DNA of 64,000 nucleotides from Hippasteria phrygiana (Eukaryota > Echinodermata > Asteroidea > Valvatida > Goniasteridae), in contig JAZGUH010000120.1 in the NCBI GenBank assembly GCA_037893225.1, positions 372,001-436,000 on the forward strand. Reading direction: 5' to 3'. Below are positions 11,071 to 22,537 of the stretch, piece by piece. The notes under the pieces were generated by a model. It had not been told where the DNA came from. It searched no databases and was given only the letters and a program-made list of their open reading frames with translations. The position numbers and the translations under genes were made by a program. Numbering within the stretch: the stretch's first letter is position 1; every line of letters starts with the position of its first letter.

Positions 11071-12500
11071 GTGCAGTTATGCGGGAATGCAGAAAAATTC
11101 GTTCGAAAAACCTACTCGCTTATCTCGGCCACCATTCGGCTGAACTTGGGTCTGAGGAGCTGGATATTGGTCTGGATGTTGCTGAGAAGTCACTCTTTCC
11201 AACAGTATCAAGATTGTGTGCAATTTCGTTCAACATCGGGTGGAAAAAACGGCGTCATTTGGGTCCCAAGTTGCGTGGTGTGTCGGCTAGTCCCATTGTA
11301 TAGCATGTGCAGTTATGCGGGAATGCAGAAAGATTACTTCGAAAAACCTACTCGCTTATCTCGGCCACTATTCGGCTGAACGTGGGGTCTGAGGAGCTGG
11401 ATATTGATCTGGATGTTGCTGAGAAGTCACTCTTTCCAACAGTATCAAGATTGTGTGCAATTTCGTTCAACATCGGGTCGAAAAACGGCGTCATTTGGGG
11501 ACGAGGTTGCGTGGTGGGGGTGTCGGATAGTCCCATTGTATAGCATGTGCAGTTATGCGGGAATGCAGAAAGATTACTTCGAAAAACCTACTCGCTTATC
11601 TCGGCCACTATTCGGCTGAACGTGGGTCTGAGGAGCTGGATATTGGTCTGGATGTTGCTGAGAAGTCACTCTTTCCAACAGTATCAAGATTGTGCGCAAA
11701 TTCGTTCAACATCGGGTCGAAAAACGGCGTCATTTGGGGCACAAGTTGCGTCGCGGGGGTGTCGGCTAGTCCCATTGTATAGCATGTGCAGTTATGCGGG
11801 AATGCAGAAAAATTCGTTCGAAAAACCTACTCGCTTATCTCGGCCACCATTCGGCTGAACTTGGGTCTGAGGAGCTGGATATTGGTCTGGATGTTGCTGA
11901 GAAGTCACTCTTTCCAACAGTATCAAGATTGTGTGCAATTTCGTTCAACATCGGGTGGAAAAAACGGCGTCATTTGGGTCCCAAGTTGCGTGGTGTGTCG
12001 GCTAGTCCCATTGTATAGCATGTGCAGTTATGCGGGAATGCAGAAAGATTACTTCGAAAAACCTACTCGCTTATCTCGGCCACTATTCGGCTGAACGTGG
12101 GGTCTGAGGAGCTGGATATTGATCTGGATGTTGCTGAGAAGTCACTCTTTCCAACAGTATCAAGATTGTGTGCAATTTCGTTCAACATCGGGTCGAAAAA
12201 CGGCGTCATTTGGGGACGAGGTTGCGTGGTGGGGGTGTCGGATAGTCCCATTGTATAGCATGTGCAGTTATGCGGGAATGCAGAAAGATTACTTCGAAAA
12301 ACCTACTCGCTTATCTCGGCCACTATTCGGCTGAACGTGGGTCTGAGGAGCTGGATATTGGTCTGGATGTTGCTGAGAAGTCACTCTTTCCAACAGTATC
12401 AAGATTGTGCGCAAATTCGTTCAACATCGGGTCGAAAAACGGCGTCATTTGGGGCCCAAGTTGCGTGGTGGGTGTCTCGGCTAGTCCCATTGTATAGCAT
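11071..12500 (+). repeat. Two copies of a 715 bp three-monomer unit (e-f-g)
   Basis: Monomers at 11071 (236 bp), 11307 (240) and 11547 (239) recur at 11786, 12022 and 12262, an exact 715 bp offset. The first two pairs look identical. The third pair differs in its 3' part: 11547 has ggggcacaag and cgtcgcggg, whereas 12262 has ggggcccaag and gtgggtgtctcgg, so the exchange appears to have fallen within the g monomer. Confidence 0.93.
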
Positions 12501-14890
12501 GTGCAGTTATGCGGGAATGCAGAAAAATTAGTTCGAAAAACCTACTCGCTTATCTCGGCCACTATTCGGCTGAACGTGGGACTGAGGAGCTGGATATTAG
12601 TCTGGATGTTGCTGAGAAGTCACTCTTTCCAACAGTATCAAGATTGTGCGCAATTTCGTTCAACATCGGGTCAAAAAACGGCGTCATTTGGTGCCTAAGT
12701 TGCGTGGTGGGGGTGTCGGCTAGTCCCATTGTATAGCATGTGCAGTTATGCGGGAATGCAGAAAGATTAGTTCGAAAAACCTACTCGCTTATCTCGGCCA
12801 CCATTTCGATGAACGTGGGTCTGAGGAGCTGGATATTGGTCTGGATGTTGCTGAGAAGTCACTCTTTCCAACAGTATCAAGATTGTGCGCAATTTCGTTA
12901 AACATCGGGTCGAAAAACGGCGTCATTTGGGGCCGAAGTTGCGTGGTGGGGGTGTCGGCTAGTCCCATTGTATAGCATGTGAAGTTATGCGGGAATGCAG
13001 AAAAATTTGTTCGAAAAACCTACTCGCTTATCTCGGCCACCATTTGGCTGAACTTGGGTCTGAGGAGCTGGATATTGGTCTGGATGTTGCTGAGAAGTCA
13101 CTCTTTCGAACAGAATCAAGATTGGGCGTAATTTCGTGCAACATCGGGTCGAAAAACGGCGTCATTTTGGAGCCAAGTTGCGTGGTGGGTGTCGGCTAGT
13201 CCCATTGTATAGCATGTGCAGATATGCGGGAATGCAGAAAGATTACTTCGAAAAACCTACTCGCTTATCTCGGCCACTATTCGGCTGAACGTGGGGTCTG
13301 AGGAGCTGGATAATGATCTGGATGTTGCTGAGAAGTCACTCTTTCCAACAGTATCAAGATTGTGCGCAATTTCGTTCAACATCGGGTCGAAAAACGGCGT
13401 CATTTGGGGACGAGGTTGCGTGGTGGGGGTGTCGGCTAGTCCCATTGTATAGCATGTGCAGTTATGCGGGAATGCAGAAAGATTACTTCGAAAAACCTAC
13501 TCGCTTATCTCGGCCACTATTCGGCTGAACGTGGGTCTGAGGAGCTGGATATTGGTCTTGATGTTGCTGAGAAGTCAGTCTTTCCAACAGTATCAAGATT
13601 GTGCGCAAATTCGTTCAACATCGGGTCGAAAAACGGCGTCATTTTGGGCCCAAGTTGCGCGGTGGGTGTCTCGGCTAGTCCCATTGTATAGCATGTGCAG
13701 TTATGCGGGAATGCAGAAAAATTAGTTCGAAAAACCTACTCGCTTATCTCGGCCACTATTCGGCTGAACGTGGGACTGAGGAGCTGGATATTAGTCTGGA
13801 TGTTGCTGAGAAGTCACTCTTTCCAACAGTATCAAGATTGTGCGCAATTTCGTTCAACATCGGGTCAAAAAACGGCGTCATTTGGTGCCTAAGTTGCGTG
13901 GTGGGGGTGTCGGCTAGTCCCATTGTATAGCATGTGCAGTTATGCGGGAATGCAGAAATATTACTTCGAAAAACCTACTCGCTTATCTCGGCCACCATTT
14001 CGATGAACGTGGGTCTGAGGAGCTGGATATTGGTCTGGATGTTGCTGAGAAGTCACTCTTTCCAACAGTATCAAGATTGTGCGCAATTTCGTTAAACATC
14101 GGGTCGAAAAACGGCGTCATTTGGGGCCGAAGTTGCGTGGTGGGGGTGTCGGCTAGTCCCATTGTATAGCATGTGAAGTTATGCGGGAATGCAGAAAAAT
14201 TTGTTCGAAAAACCTACTCGCTAATCTCGGCCACCATTTGGCTGAACTTGGGTCTGAGGAGCTGAATATTGGTCTGGATGTTGCTGAGAAGTCACTCTTT
14301 CCAACAGAATCAAGATTGTGCGTAATTTCGTGCAACATCGGGTCGAAAAACGGCGTCATTTTGGAGCCAAGTTGCGTGGTGGGGGTGTCGGCTAGTCCCA
14401 TTGTATAGCATGTGCAGATATGCGTGAATGCAGAAAGATTACTTCGAAAAACCTACTCGCTTATCTCGGCCACTATTCGGCTGAACGTGGGGTCTGAGGA
14501 GCTGGATAATGATCTGGATGTTGCTGAGAAGTCACTCTTTCCAACAGTATCAAGATTGTGCGCAATTTCGTTCAACATCGGGTCGAAAAACGGCGTCATT
14601 TGGGGACGAGGTTGCGTGGTGGGGCTCTCGGCTAGTCCCATTGTATAGCATGTGCAGTTATGCGGGAATGCAGAAAAATTAGATCGAAAAACCTACTCGC
14701 TTATCTCGGCCACCATTTGGCTGAACTTGGGTCTGAGGAGCTGGATATTGGTCTGGATGTTGCTGAGAAGTCACTCTTTCGAACAGAATCAAGATTGTGC
14801 GTAATTTCGTGCAACATCGGGTCGAAAAACGGCGTCATTTTGGAGCCAAGTTGCGTGGTGGGGGTGTCGGCTAGTCCCATTGTATAGCAT
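12501..14890 (+). repeat. Shortened relative of the 12-monomer HOR, ten monomers
   Basis: Monomers at 12501, 12740, 12979, 13216, 13456, 13695, 13934, 14173, 14412 and 14652 follow the classes at 546, 785, 1024, 1263, 1742, 1981, 2220, 2459, 2698 and 2938. The class at 1503 is skipped. Monomer 12979 is 237 bp (gtggtgggtgtcgg, two g lost near 13190). Scattered private bases, for example ggtcttgatg near 13557, make it more diverged than copies 1 and 2 are from each other. Confidence 0.9.
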
Positions 14891-16566
14891 GTGCAGATAT
14901 GCGGGAATGCAGAAAGATTACTTCGAAAAACCTACTCGCTTATCTCGGCCACTATTCGGCTGAACGTGGGGTCTGAGGAGCTGGATAATGATCTGGATGT
15001 TGCTGAGAAGTCACTCTTTCCAACAGTATCAAGATTGTGCGCAATTTCGTTCAACATCGGGTCGAAAAACGGCGTCATTTGGGGACGAGGTTGCGTGGTG
15101 GGGGTGTCGGATAGTCCCATTGTATAGCATGTGCAGTTATGCGGGAATGCAGAAAGATTACTTCGAAAAACCTACTCGCTTATCTCGGCCACTATTCGGC
15201 TGAACGTGGGTCTGAGGAGCTGGATATTGGTCTGGATGTTGCTGAGAAGTCACTCTTTCCAACAGTATCAAGATTGTGCGCAAATTCCTTCAACATCGGG
15301 TCAAAAAACGGCGTCATTTGGGGCCCAAGTTGCGTGGTGGGGGTGTCGGCTAGTCCCATTGTATAGCATGTGAAGTTATGCGGGAATGCAGAACAATTAG
15401 TTCGAAAAGCCTACTCGCTTATCTCGGCCACCATTCGGCTGAACTTGTGTCTGAGGAGCTGGACATTGGTCTGGATGTTGCTGAGAAGTCACTCTTTCCA
15501 ACAGTATCAAGATTGTGCGCAATTTCGTTCAACATCGGGTTTAAAAAAGCGGCTTCATTGGGGGCCCAAGTTGCGTTGTGGGTGTCTCGGCTAGTCCCAT
15601 TGTATAGCATGTGCAGTTATGCGGGAATGCAGACAAATTAGTTCGAAAAACCTACTCGCTTATCTCGGCCACTATTCGGCTGAACTTGGGACTGAGGAAC
15701 TGGATATTGGTCTGGATGTTGCTGAGAAGTCACTCTTCGCAACAGTATCAAGATTGTGCGCAATTTCGTTCAACATCGGGTCGAAAAACGGCGTCATTTG
15801 GGGACGAGGTTTCGTGGTGGGGGTGTCGGATAGTCCCATTGTATAGCATGTGCAGTTATGCGGGAATGCAGAAAGATTACTTCGATAAACCTACTCGCTT
15901 ATCTCGGCCACTATTCGGCTGAACGTGGGTCTGAGGAGCTGGATATTGGTCTGGATGTTGCTGAGAAGTCACTCTTTCCAACAGTATCAAGATTGTGCGC
16001 AATTTCGTTCAACATCAGGTCGAAAAACGGCGTCATTTGGAGCACAAGTTGCGTGGTGGGGGTGTCGGCTAGTCCCATTGTATAGCATGTGCAGTTATGC
16101 GGGAATGCAGAAAGATTACTTCAAAAAACCTACTCGCTTATCTCGGCCACTATTCGGCTGAAAGTGGGTCTGAGGAGCTGGATATTGGTCTGGATGTTGC
16201 TGAGAAGTCACTCTTTCCAACAGTATCAAGATTGTGCGCAATTTCGTTCAACATCAGGTCGAAAAACGGCGTCATTTGGAGCACAAGTTGCGTGGTGGGG
16301 GTGTCGGCTAGTCCCATTGTATAGCATGTGCAGTTATGCGGGAATGCAGAAAGATTACTTCAAAAAACCTACTCGCTTATCTCGGCCACTATTCGGCTGA
16401 AAGTGGGTCTGAGGAGCTGGATATTGGTCTGGATGTTGCTGAGAAGTCACTCTTTCCAACAGTATCAAGATTGTGCGCAAATTCGTTCAACATCGGGTCG
16501 AAAAACGGCGTCATTTGGGGCCCAAGTTGAGTGGTGGGTGTCTCGGCTAGTCCCATTGTATAGCAT
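14891..16566 (+). repeat. 1676 bp seven-monomer unit, copy 1
   Basis: Monomers start at 14891, 15131, 15370, 15611, 15850, 16089 and 16328. The first five recur at 16567, 16807, 17046, 17287 and 17526, an offset of 1676 bp. Shared rare marks include caaattccttc in 15131 and 16807, and gaacaatt with gacattgg in 15370 and 17046. Confidence 0.9.
16089..16566 (+). repeat. Single-monomer tandem duplication (2 x 239 bp)
   Basis: The adjacent monomers 16089-16327 and 16328-16566 both carry cttcaaaaaacc (usually cttcgaaaaacc) and gctgaaagtggg (usually gctgaacgtggg). I saw this pair of variants nowhere else in the window. Their 3' parts differ (ttggagcacaag against ggggcccaagttgag), so the exchange point lies to the right of these marks. 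Confidence 0.88.
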
Positions 16567-17764
16567 GTGCAATTATGCGGGAATGCAGAAAGATTACTTC
16601 GAAAAACCTACTCGCTTATCTCGGCCACTATTCGGCTGAACGTGGGGTCTGAGGAGCTGGATAATGATCTGGATGTTGCTGAGAAGTCACTCTTTCCAAC
16701 AGTATCAAGATTGTGCGCAATTTCGTTCAACATCGGGTCGAAAAACGGCGTCATTTGGGGACGAGGTTGCGTGGTGGGGGTGTCGGATAGTCCCATTGCA
16801 TAGCATGTGCAGTTATGCGGGAATGCAGAAAGATTACTTCGAAAAACCTACTCGCTTATCTCTGCCACTATTCGGCTGAACGTGGGTCTGAGGAGCTGGA
16901 TATTGGTCTGGATGTTGCTGAGAAGTCACTCTTTCCAACAGTATCAAGATTGTGCGCAAATTCCTTCAACATCGGGTCAAAAAACTGCGTCATTTGGGGC
17001 CCAAGTTGCGTGGTGGGGGTGTCGGCTAGTCCCATTGTATAGCATGTGAAGTTATGCGGGAATGCAGAACAATTGGTTCGAAAAACCTACTCGCTTATCT
17101 CGGCCACCATTCGGCTGAACTTGGGTCTGAGGAGCTGGACATTGGTCTGGATGTTGCTGAGAAGTCACTCTTTCCAACAGTATCAAGATTGTGCGCAATT
17201 TCGTTCAACATCGGGTTTAAAAAAGCGGCGTCATTTGGGGCCCAAGTTGCGTTGTGGGTGTCTCGGCTAGTCCCATTGTATAGCATGTGCAGTTATGCGG
17301 GAATGCAGAAAAATTAGTTCGAAAAACCTACTCGCTTATCTCGGCCACTATTCGGCTGAACGTGGGACTGAGGAGCTGGATATTGGTCTGGATGTTGCTG
17401 AGAAGTCACTCTTTCCAACAGTATCAAGATTGTGCGCAATTTCGTTCAACATCGGGTCGAAAAACGGCGTCATTTGGGGACGAGGTTGCGTGGTGGGGGT
17501 GTCGGATAGTCCCATTGTATAGCATGTGCAGTTATGCGGGAATGCAGAAAGATTACTTCGAAAAACCTACTCGCTTATCTCGTCCACTATTCGGCTGAAC
17601 GTGGGTCTGAGGAGCTGGATATTGGTCTGGATGTTGCTCAGAAGTCACTCTTTCCAACAGTATCAAGATTGTGCGCAATTTCGTTCAACATCAGGTCGAA
17701 AAACGGCGTCATTTGGAGCACAAGTTGCGTCGTGGGGGTGTCGGCTAGTCCCATTGTATAGCAT
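16567..17764 (+). repeat. 1676 bp unit, copy 2 (first five monomers)
   Basis: It repeats 14891-16088 at an offset of 1676 bp, with several private substitutions such as cattgcatagc near 16799 and tatctctgcc near 16860. It runs into the trio block 17287-17999. Confidence 0.88.
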
Positions 17765-17999
17765 GTGCAGTTATGCGGGAATGCAGACACATTACTTCGA
17801 AAAACCTACTCTCTTATCTCGGCCACCATTCGGCTGAACTTGGGTCTGAGGAGCTGGATATTGGTTTGGATGTTGCTGAGAAGTCACTCTTTCCAACAGT
17901 ATCAAGATTGTTCGCAATTTCGTTCAACATCGGGTCAAAAAACGGCGTCATTTGGGGCCCAAGTTGCGTGGTGTGTCGGCTAGTCCCATTGTATAGCAT
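17287..17999 (+). repeat. Trio block, first occurrence (713 bp)
   Basis: Three monomers: 17287 (ggactgagg, ggggacgagg, gtcggatag), 17526 (catcaggtcg, ttggagcacaag, cgtcgtggg) and 17765 (cctactctctt, ggtttggatg). The same trio in the same order reappears at 40000-40716 and 55770-56486. The third monomer here is 235 bp because of gtggtgtgtcgg. Confidence 0.88.
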
Positions 18000-18716
18000 G
18001 TGCAGTTATGCGGGAATGCAGAACAATTAGATCGAAAAACCTACTCGCTTATCTCGGCCACCATTCGGCTGAACGTGGGTCTAAGGAGCTTGATATTGGT
18101 CTGGATGTTGCTGAGAAGTCACTCTTTCCAACAGTATCAAGATTGTGCGCAATTTCGTTCAACATCGGGTCGAAAAACGGCGTCATTTCGGGGCGAAGTT
18201 GCTTGGAGGGGGTGTCGGATAGTCCCATTGTATAACATGTGCAGTTATGCGGGAATGCAAACAAATTCGTTCGAAAAACCTACTCGCTTATCTCGGCCAC
18301 CATTCGGCTGAACTTGGGTCCGAGGAGCTGGATATTGGTCTGGATGTTGCTGATAGGTCACTCTTTCCAACAGTATCAAGATTGTGCACAAATTCGTTCA
18401 ACATCGGGTCGAAAAACGGCGTCATTTTGGGCCCAAGTTGCGGGGTGGGGGTGTCGGCTAGTCCCATTGTATAGCATGTGAAGTTATGCGGGAATGCAGA
18501 CAAATTAGTTCGAAAAACCTACTCGCTTATCTCGGCCACCATTCGGCTGAACGTGGGTCTGAGGAGCTGGATATTGGTCTGGATGTTGCTGAGAAGTCAC
18601 TCTTTCCAACAGTATCAAGATTGTGCGCAATTTCGTTCAACATCGGGTCGAAAAACGGCGTCATTTGGGGCCCAAGTTGCGTGGTGGGGGTGTCGGCTAG
18701 TCCCATTGTATAGCAT
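18000..18716 (+). repeat. Three relatively diverged satellite monomers
   Basis: Monomers at 18000, 18239 and 18478 carry several private bases, such as tctaaggagcttgat near 18082, gcttggaggg near 18202, ataacatgtg near 18233 and gctgataggtcac near 18351. No close copy of the group is adjacent. The second shares gggtccgagg and cggggtggg-type variants with 20627. Confidence 0.88.
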
Positions 18717-20387
18717 GTGCAGTTATGCGGGAATGCAGAAAAAATAATTCGACAAACCTACTCGTTTATCTCGGCCACCATTCGGCTGAACTTGGGTCTG
18801 AGGAGCTGGATATTGGTCTGGATGTTGCTGAGAAGTCACTCTTTCCAACAGTATCAAGATTGGGCGCAATTTCGTTCAACATCGGGTCGAAAAACGGCGT
18901 CATTTGGGGCCCAAGTTGCGTGGTGGGGGTCTCGGCTGGTCCCATTGTATAGCATGTGCAGTTATGCGGGAATGCAGAAAAATTAGATCGAAAAACCTAC
19001 TCGCTTATCTCGGCCACCATTCGGCTGAACTTGGGTCCGAGGAGCTGGATATTGGTCTGGATGTTGCTGAGAAGTCACTCTTTCCAACAGTATCAAGATT
19101 GTGTGCAATTTCGTTCAACATCGGGTGGAAAACGGCGTCATTTGGGGCCCAAGTTGCGTGGTGTGTCGGCTAGTCCCATTGTATAGCATGTGCAGTTATG
19201 CGGGAATGCAGAAAGATTAGTTCGAAAAACCTACTCGCTTATCTCGGCCACTATTCGGCTGAACGAGGGTCTGAGGAGCTGGATATTGGTCTGGATGTTG
19301 CTGAGAAGTCACTCTTTCCAACAGTATCAAGATTGTGCGCAATTTCGTTCAACATCGGGTCAAAAAACGGCGTCATTTGGTGTCCAAGTTGCGTGGTGGG
19401 GGTGTCGGATAGTCCCATTGTATAGCATGTGCAGTTATGCGGGAATGCAGAAAGATTACTTCGAAAAACCTACTCGCTTATCTCGGCCACTATTTGGCTG
19501 AACGTGGGTCTGAGGAGCTGGATATTGGTCTGGATGTTGCTGAGAAGTCACTCTTTCCAACAGTATCAAGATTGTGCGCAATTTCGTTAAACATCGGGTT
19601 TAAAAAAGCTTCGTCATTTGGGGCCCAAGTTGCGTGGTGGGTGTCTCGGCTAGTCCCATTGTATAGCATGTGCAGTTATGCGGGAATGCAGAAAAATTAG
19701 TTCGAAAAACCTACTCGCTTATCTCGGCCACTATTCGGCTGAACGTGGGACTGAGGAGCTGGATATTGGTCTGGATGTTGCTGAGAAGTCACTCTTTCCA
19801 ACAGTATCAAGATTGTGTGCAATTTCGTTCAACATCGGGTCGAAAATCGGCGTCATTTGGGGGCCAAGTTGCGTGGTGGGGGTGTCGGCTAGTCCCATTG
19901 TATAGCATGTGCAGTTTTCTGGGAATGCAGAGAAATTGCTTCGAAAAACCTACTCGCTTATCTCGGCCACTATTCGGCTGAACGTGGGTCTGAGGAGCTG
20001 GATATTGGTCTGGATGTTGCTGAGAAGTCACTCTTTCCAACAGTATCAAGATTGTGCGCAATTTCGTTCAACATCAGGTCGAAAAACGGCGTCATTTGGA
20101 GCACAAGTTGCGTGGTGGGGGTGTCGGCTAGTCCCATTGTATAGCATGTACAGTTATGCGGGAATGCAGAAAAATTCGTACGAAAAACCTACTCGCTTAT
20201 CTCGGCCACCATTCGGCTGAACTTGGGTCTGAGGAGCTGGATATTGGTCTGGATGTTGCTGAGAAGTCACTCTTTCCAACAGTATCAAGATTGTGTGCAA
20301 TTTCGTTCAACATCGGGTGGAAAAAACGGCGTCATTTCGGTCCCAAGTTGCGTGGTGGGGGTGTCGGCTAGTCCCATTGTATAGCAT
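18717..20387 (+). repeat. Seven-monomer version of a 9-monomer HOR (1671 bp)
   Basis: Monomers start at 18717, 18956, 19190, 19429, 19670, 19909 and 20148. 18717 matches 20388 (gaaaaaataattcgac, tactcgtttatc, gattgggcgc). The last five match 21340-22537 at 2150 bp offset. Relative to the next block, 479 bp (two monomers) is missing, and the junction is the chimeric monomer at 18956. Confidence 0.92.
18956..19189 (+). repeat. Chimeric satellite monomer at a two-monomer deletion (234 bp)
   Basis: The left part matches the monomer at 20627 (gaaaaattagatcg, gggtccgagg). The right part matches the monomer at 21106 (gtgtgcaattt, gggtggaaaacggcg, gtggtgtgtcgg). The 20627 marks gctgataag and tctagattg are absent here, as is the 21106 mark gaggatctgg, placing the switch between about 19044 and 19071. 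Confidence 0.85.
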
Positions 20388-22537
20388 GTGCAGTTATGCG
20401 GGAATGCAGAAAAAATAATTCGACAAACCTACTCGTTTATCTCGGCCACCATTCGGCTGAACTTGGGTCTGAGGAGCTGGATATTGGTCTGGATGTTGCT
20501 GAGAAGTCACTCTTTCCAACAGTATCAAGATTGGGCGCAATTTCGTTCAACATCGGGTCGAAAAACGGCGTCATTTGTGGCCCAAGTTGCGTGGTGGGGG
20601 TCTCGGCTAGTCCCATTGTATAGCATGTGCAGTTATGCGGGAATGCAGAAAAATTAGATCGAAAAACCTACTCGCTTATCTCGGCCACCATTCGGCTGAA
20701 CTTGGGTCCGAGGAGCTGGATATTGGTCTGGATGTTGCTGATAAGTCACTCTTTCCAACAGTATCTAGATTGTGCACAAATTCGTTCAACATCGGGTCGA
20801 AAAACGGCGTCATTTGGGGCCCAAGTTGCAGGGTGGGGGTGTCGGCTAGTCCCATTGTATAGCATGTGAAGTTATGCGGGAATGCAGAAAAATTCGTTCG
20901 AAAAACCTACTCGCTTATCTCGGCCACCATTCGGCTGAACTTGGGTATGAGGAGCTGGATATTGGTCTGGATGTTGCTGAGAAGTCACTCTTTCCAACAG
21001 TATCAAGATTGTGCGCAATTTCGTTCAACATCTGGTGGAAAAAACGGCGTCATTTGGGGGCCAAGTTGCGTGGTGGGGGTGTCGGCTAGTCCCATTGTAT
21101 AGCATGTGCAGTTATGCGGGAATGCAGAAAAATTCGTTCGAAAAACCTACTCGCTTATCTCGGCCACCATTCGGCTGAACTTGGGTCTGAGGATCTGGAT
21201 ATTGGTCTGGATGTTGCTGAGAAGTCACTCTTTCCAACAGTATCAAGATTGTGTGCAATTTCGTTCAACATCGGGTGGAAAACGGCGTCATTTGGGGCCC
21301 AAGTTGCGTGGTGTGTCGGCTAGTCCCATTGTATAGCATGTGCAGTTATGCGGGAATGCAGAAAGATTAGTTCGAAAAACCTACTCGCTTATCTCGGCCA
21401 CTATTCGGCTGAACGAGGGTCTGAGGAGCTGGATATTGGTCTGGATGTTGCTGAGAAGTCACTCTTTCCAACAGTATCAAGATTGTGCGCAATTTCGTTC
21501 AACATCGGGTCAAAAAACGGCGTCATTTGGTGTCCAAGTTCCGTGGTGGGGGTGTCGGATAGTCCCATTGTATAGCATGTGCAGTTATGCGGGAATGCAG
21601 AAAGATTACTTCGAAAAACCTACTCGCTTATCTCGGCCACTATTTGGCTAAACGTGGGTCTGAGGAGCTGGATATTGGTCTGGATGTTGCTGAGAAGTCA
21701 CTCTTTCCAACAGTATCAAGATTGTGCGCAATTTCGTTAAACATCGGGTTTAAAAAAGTTTCGTCATTTGGGGCCCAAGTTGCGTGGTGGGTGTCTCGGC
21801 TAGTCCCATTGTATAGCATGTGCAGTTATGCGGGAATGCAGACAAATTAGTTCGAAAAACCTACTCGCTTATCTCGGCCACTATTCGGCTGAACGTGGGA
21901 CTGAGGAGCTGGATATTGGTCTGGATGTTGCTGAGAAGTCACTCTTTCCAACAGTATCAAGATTGTGTGCAATTTCGTTCAACATCGGGTCGAAAATCGG
22001 CGTCATTTGGGGGCCAAGTTGCGTGGTGGGGGTGTCGGCTAGTCCCATTGTATAGCATGTGCTGTTTTCTGGGAATGCAGAGAAATTGCTTCGAAAAACC
22101 TACTCGCTTATCTCGGCCACTATTCGGCTGAACGTGGGTCTGAGGAGCTGGATATTGGTCTGGATGTTGCTGAGAAGTCACTCTTTCCAACAGTATCAAG
22201 ATTGTGCGCAATTTCGTTCAACATCAGGTCGAAAAACGGCGTCATTTGGAGCACAAGTTGCGTGGTGGGGGTGTCGGCTAGTCCCATTGTATAGCATGTG
22301 CAGTTATGCGGGAATGCAGAAAAATTCGTTCGAAAAACCTACTCGCTTATCTCGGCCACCATTCGGCTGAACTTGGGTCTGAGGAGCTGGATATTGGTCT
22401 GGATGTTGCTGAGAAGTCACTCTTTCCAACAGTATCAAGATTGTGTGCAATTTCGTTCAACATCGGGTGGAAAAAACGGCGTCATTTGGGGGCCAAGTTG
22501 CGTGGTGGGGGTGTCGGCTAGTCCCATTGTATAGCAT
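20388..22537 (+). repeat. 9-monomer higher-order repeat (2150 bp)
   Basis: Monomers start at 20388, 20627, 20866, 21106, 21340, 21579, 21820, 22059 and 22298. The last five follow the order a-b-c-d-e of the later 11-monomer HOR. It is the fuller form of the block at 18717-20387. Confidence 0.92.
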
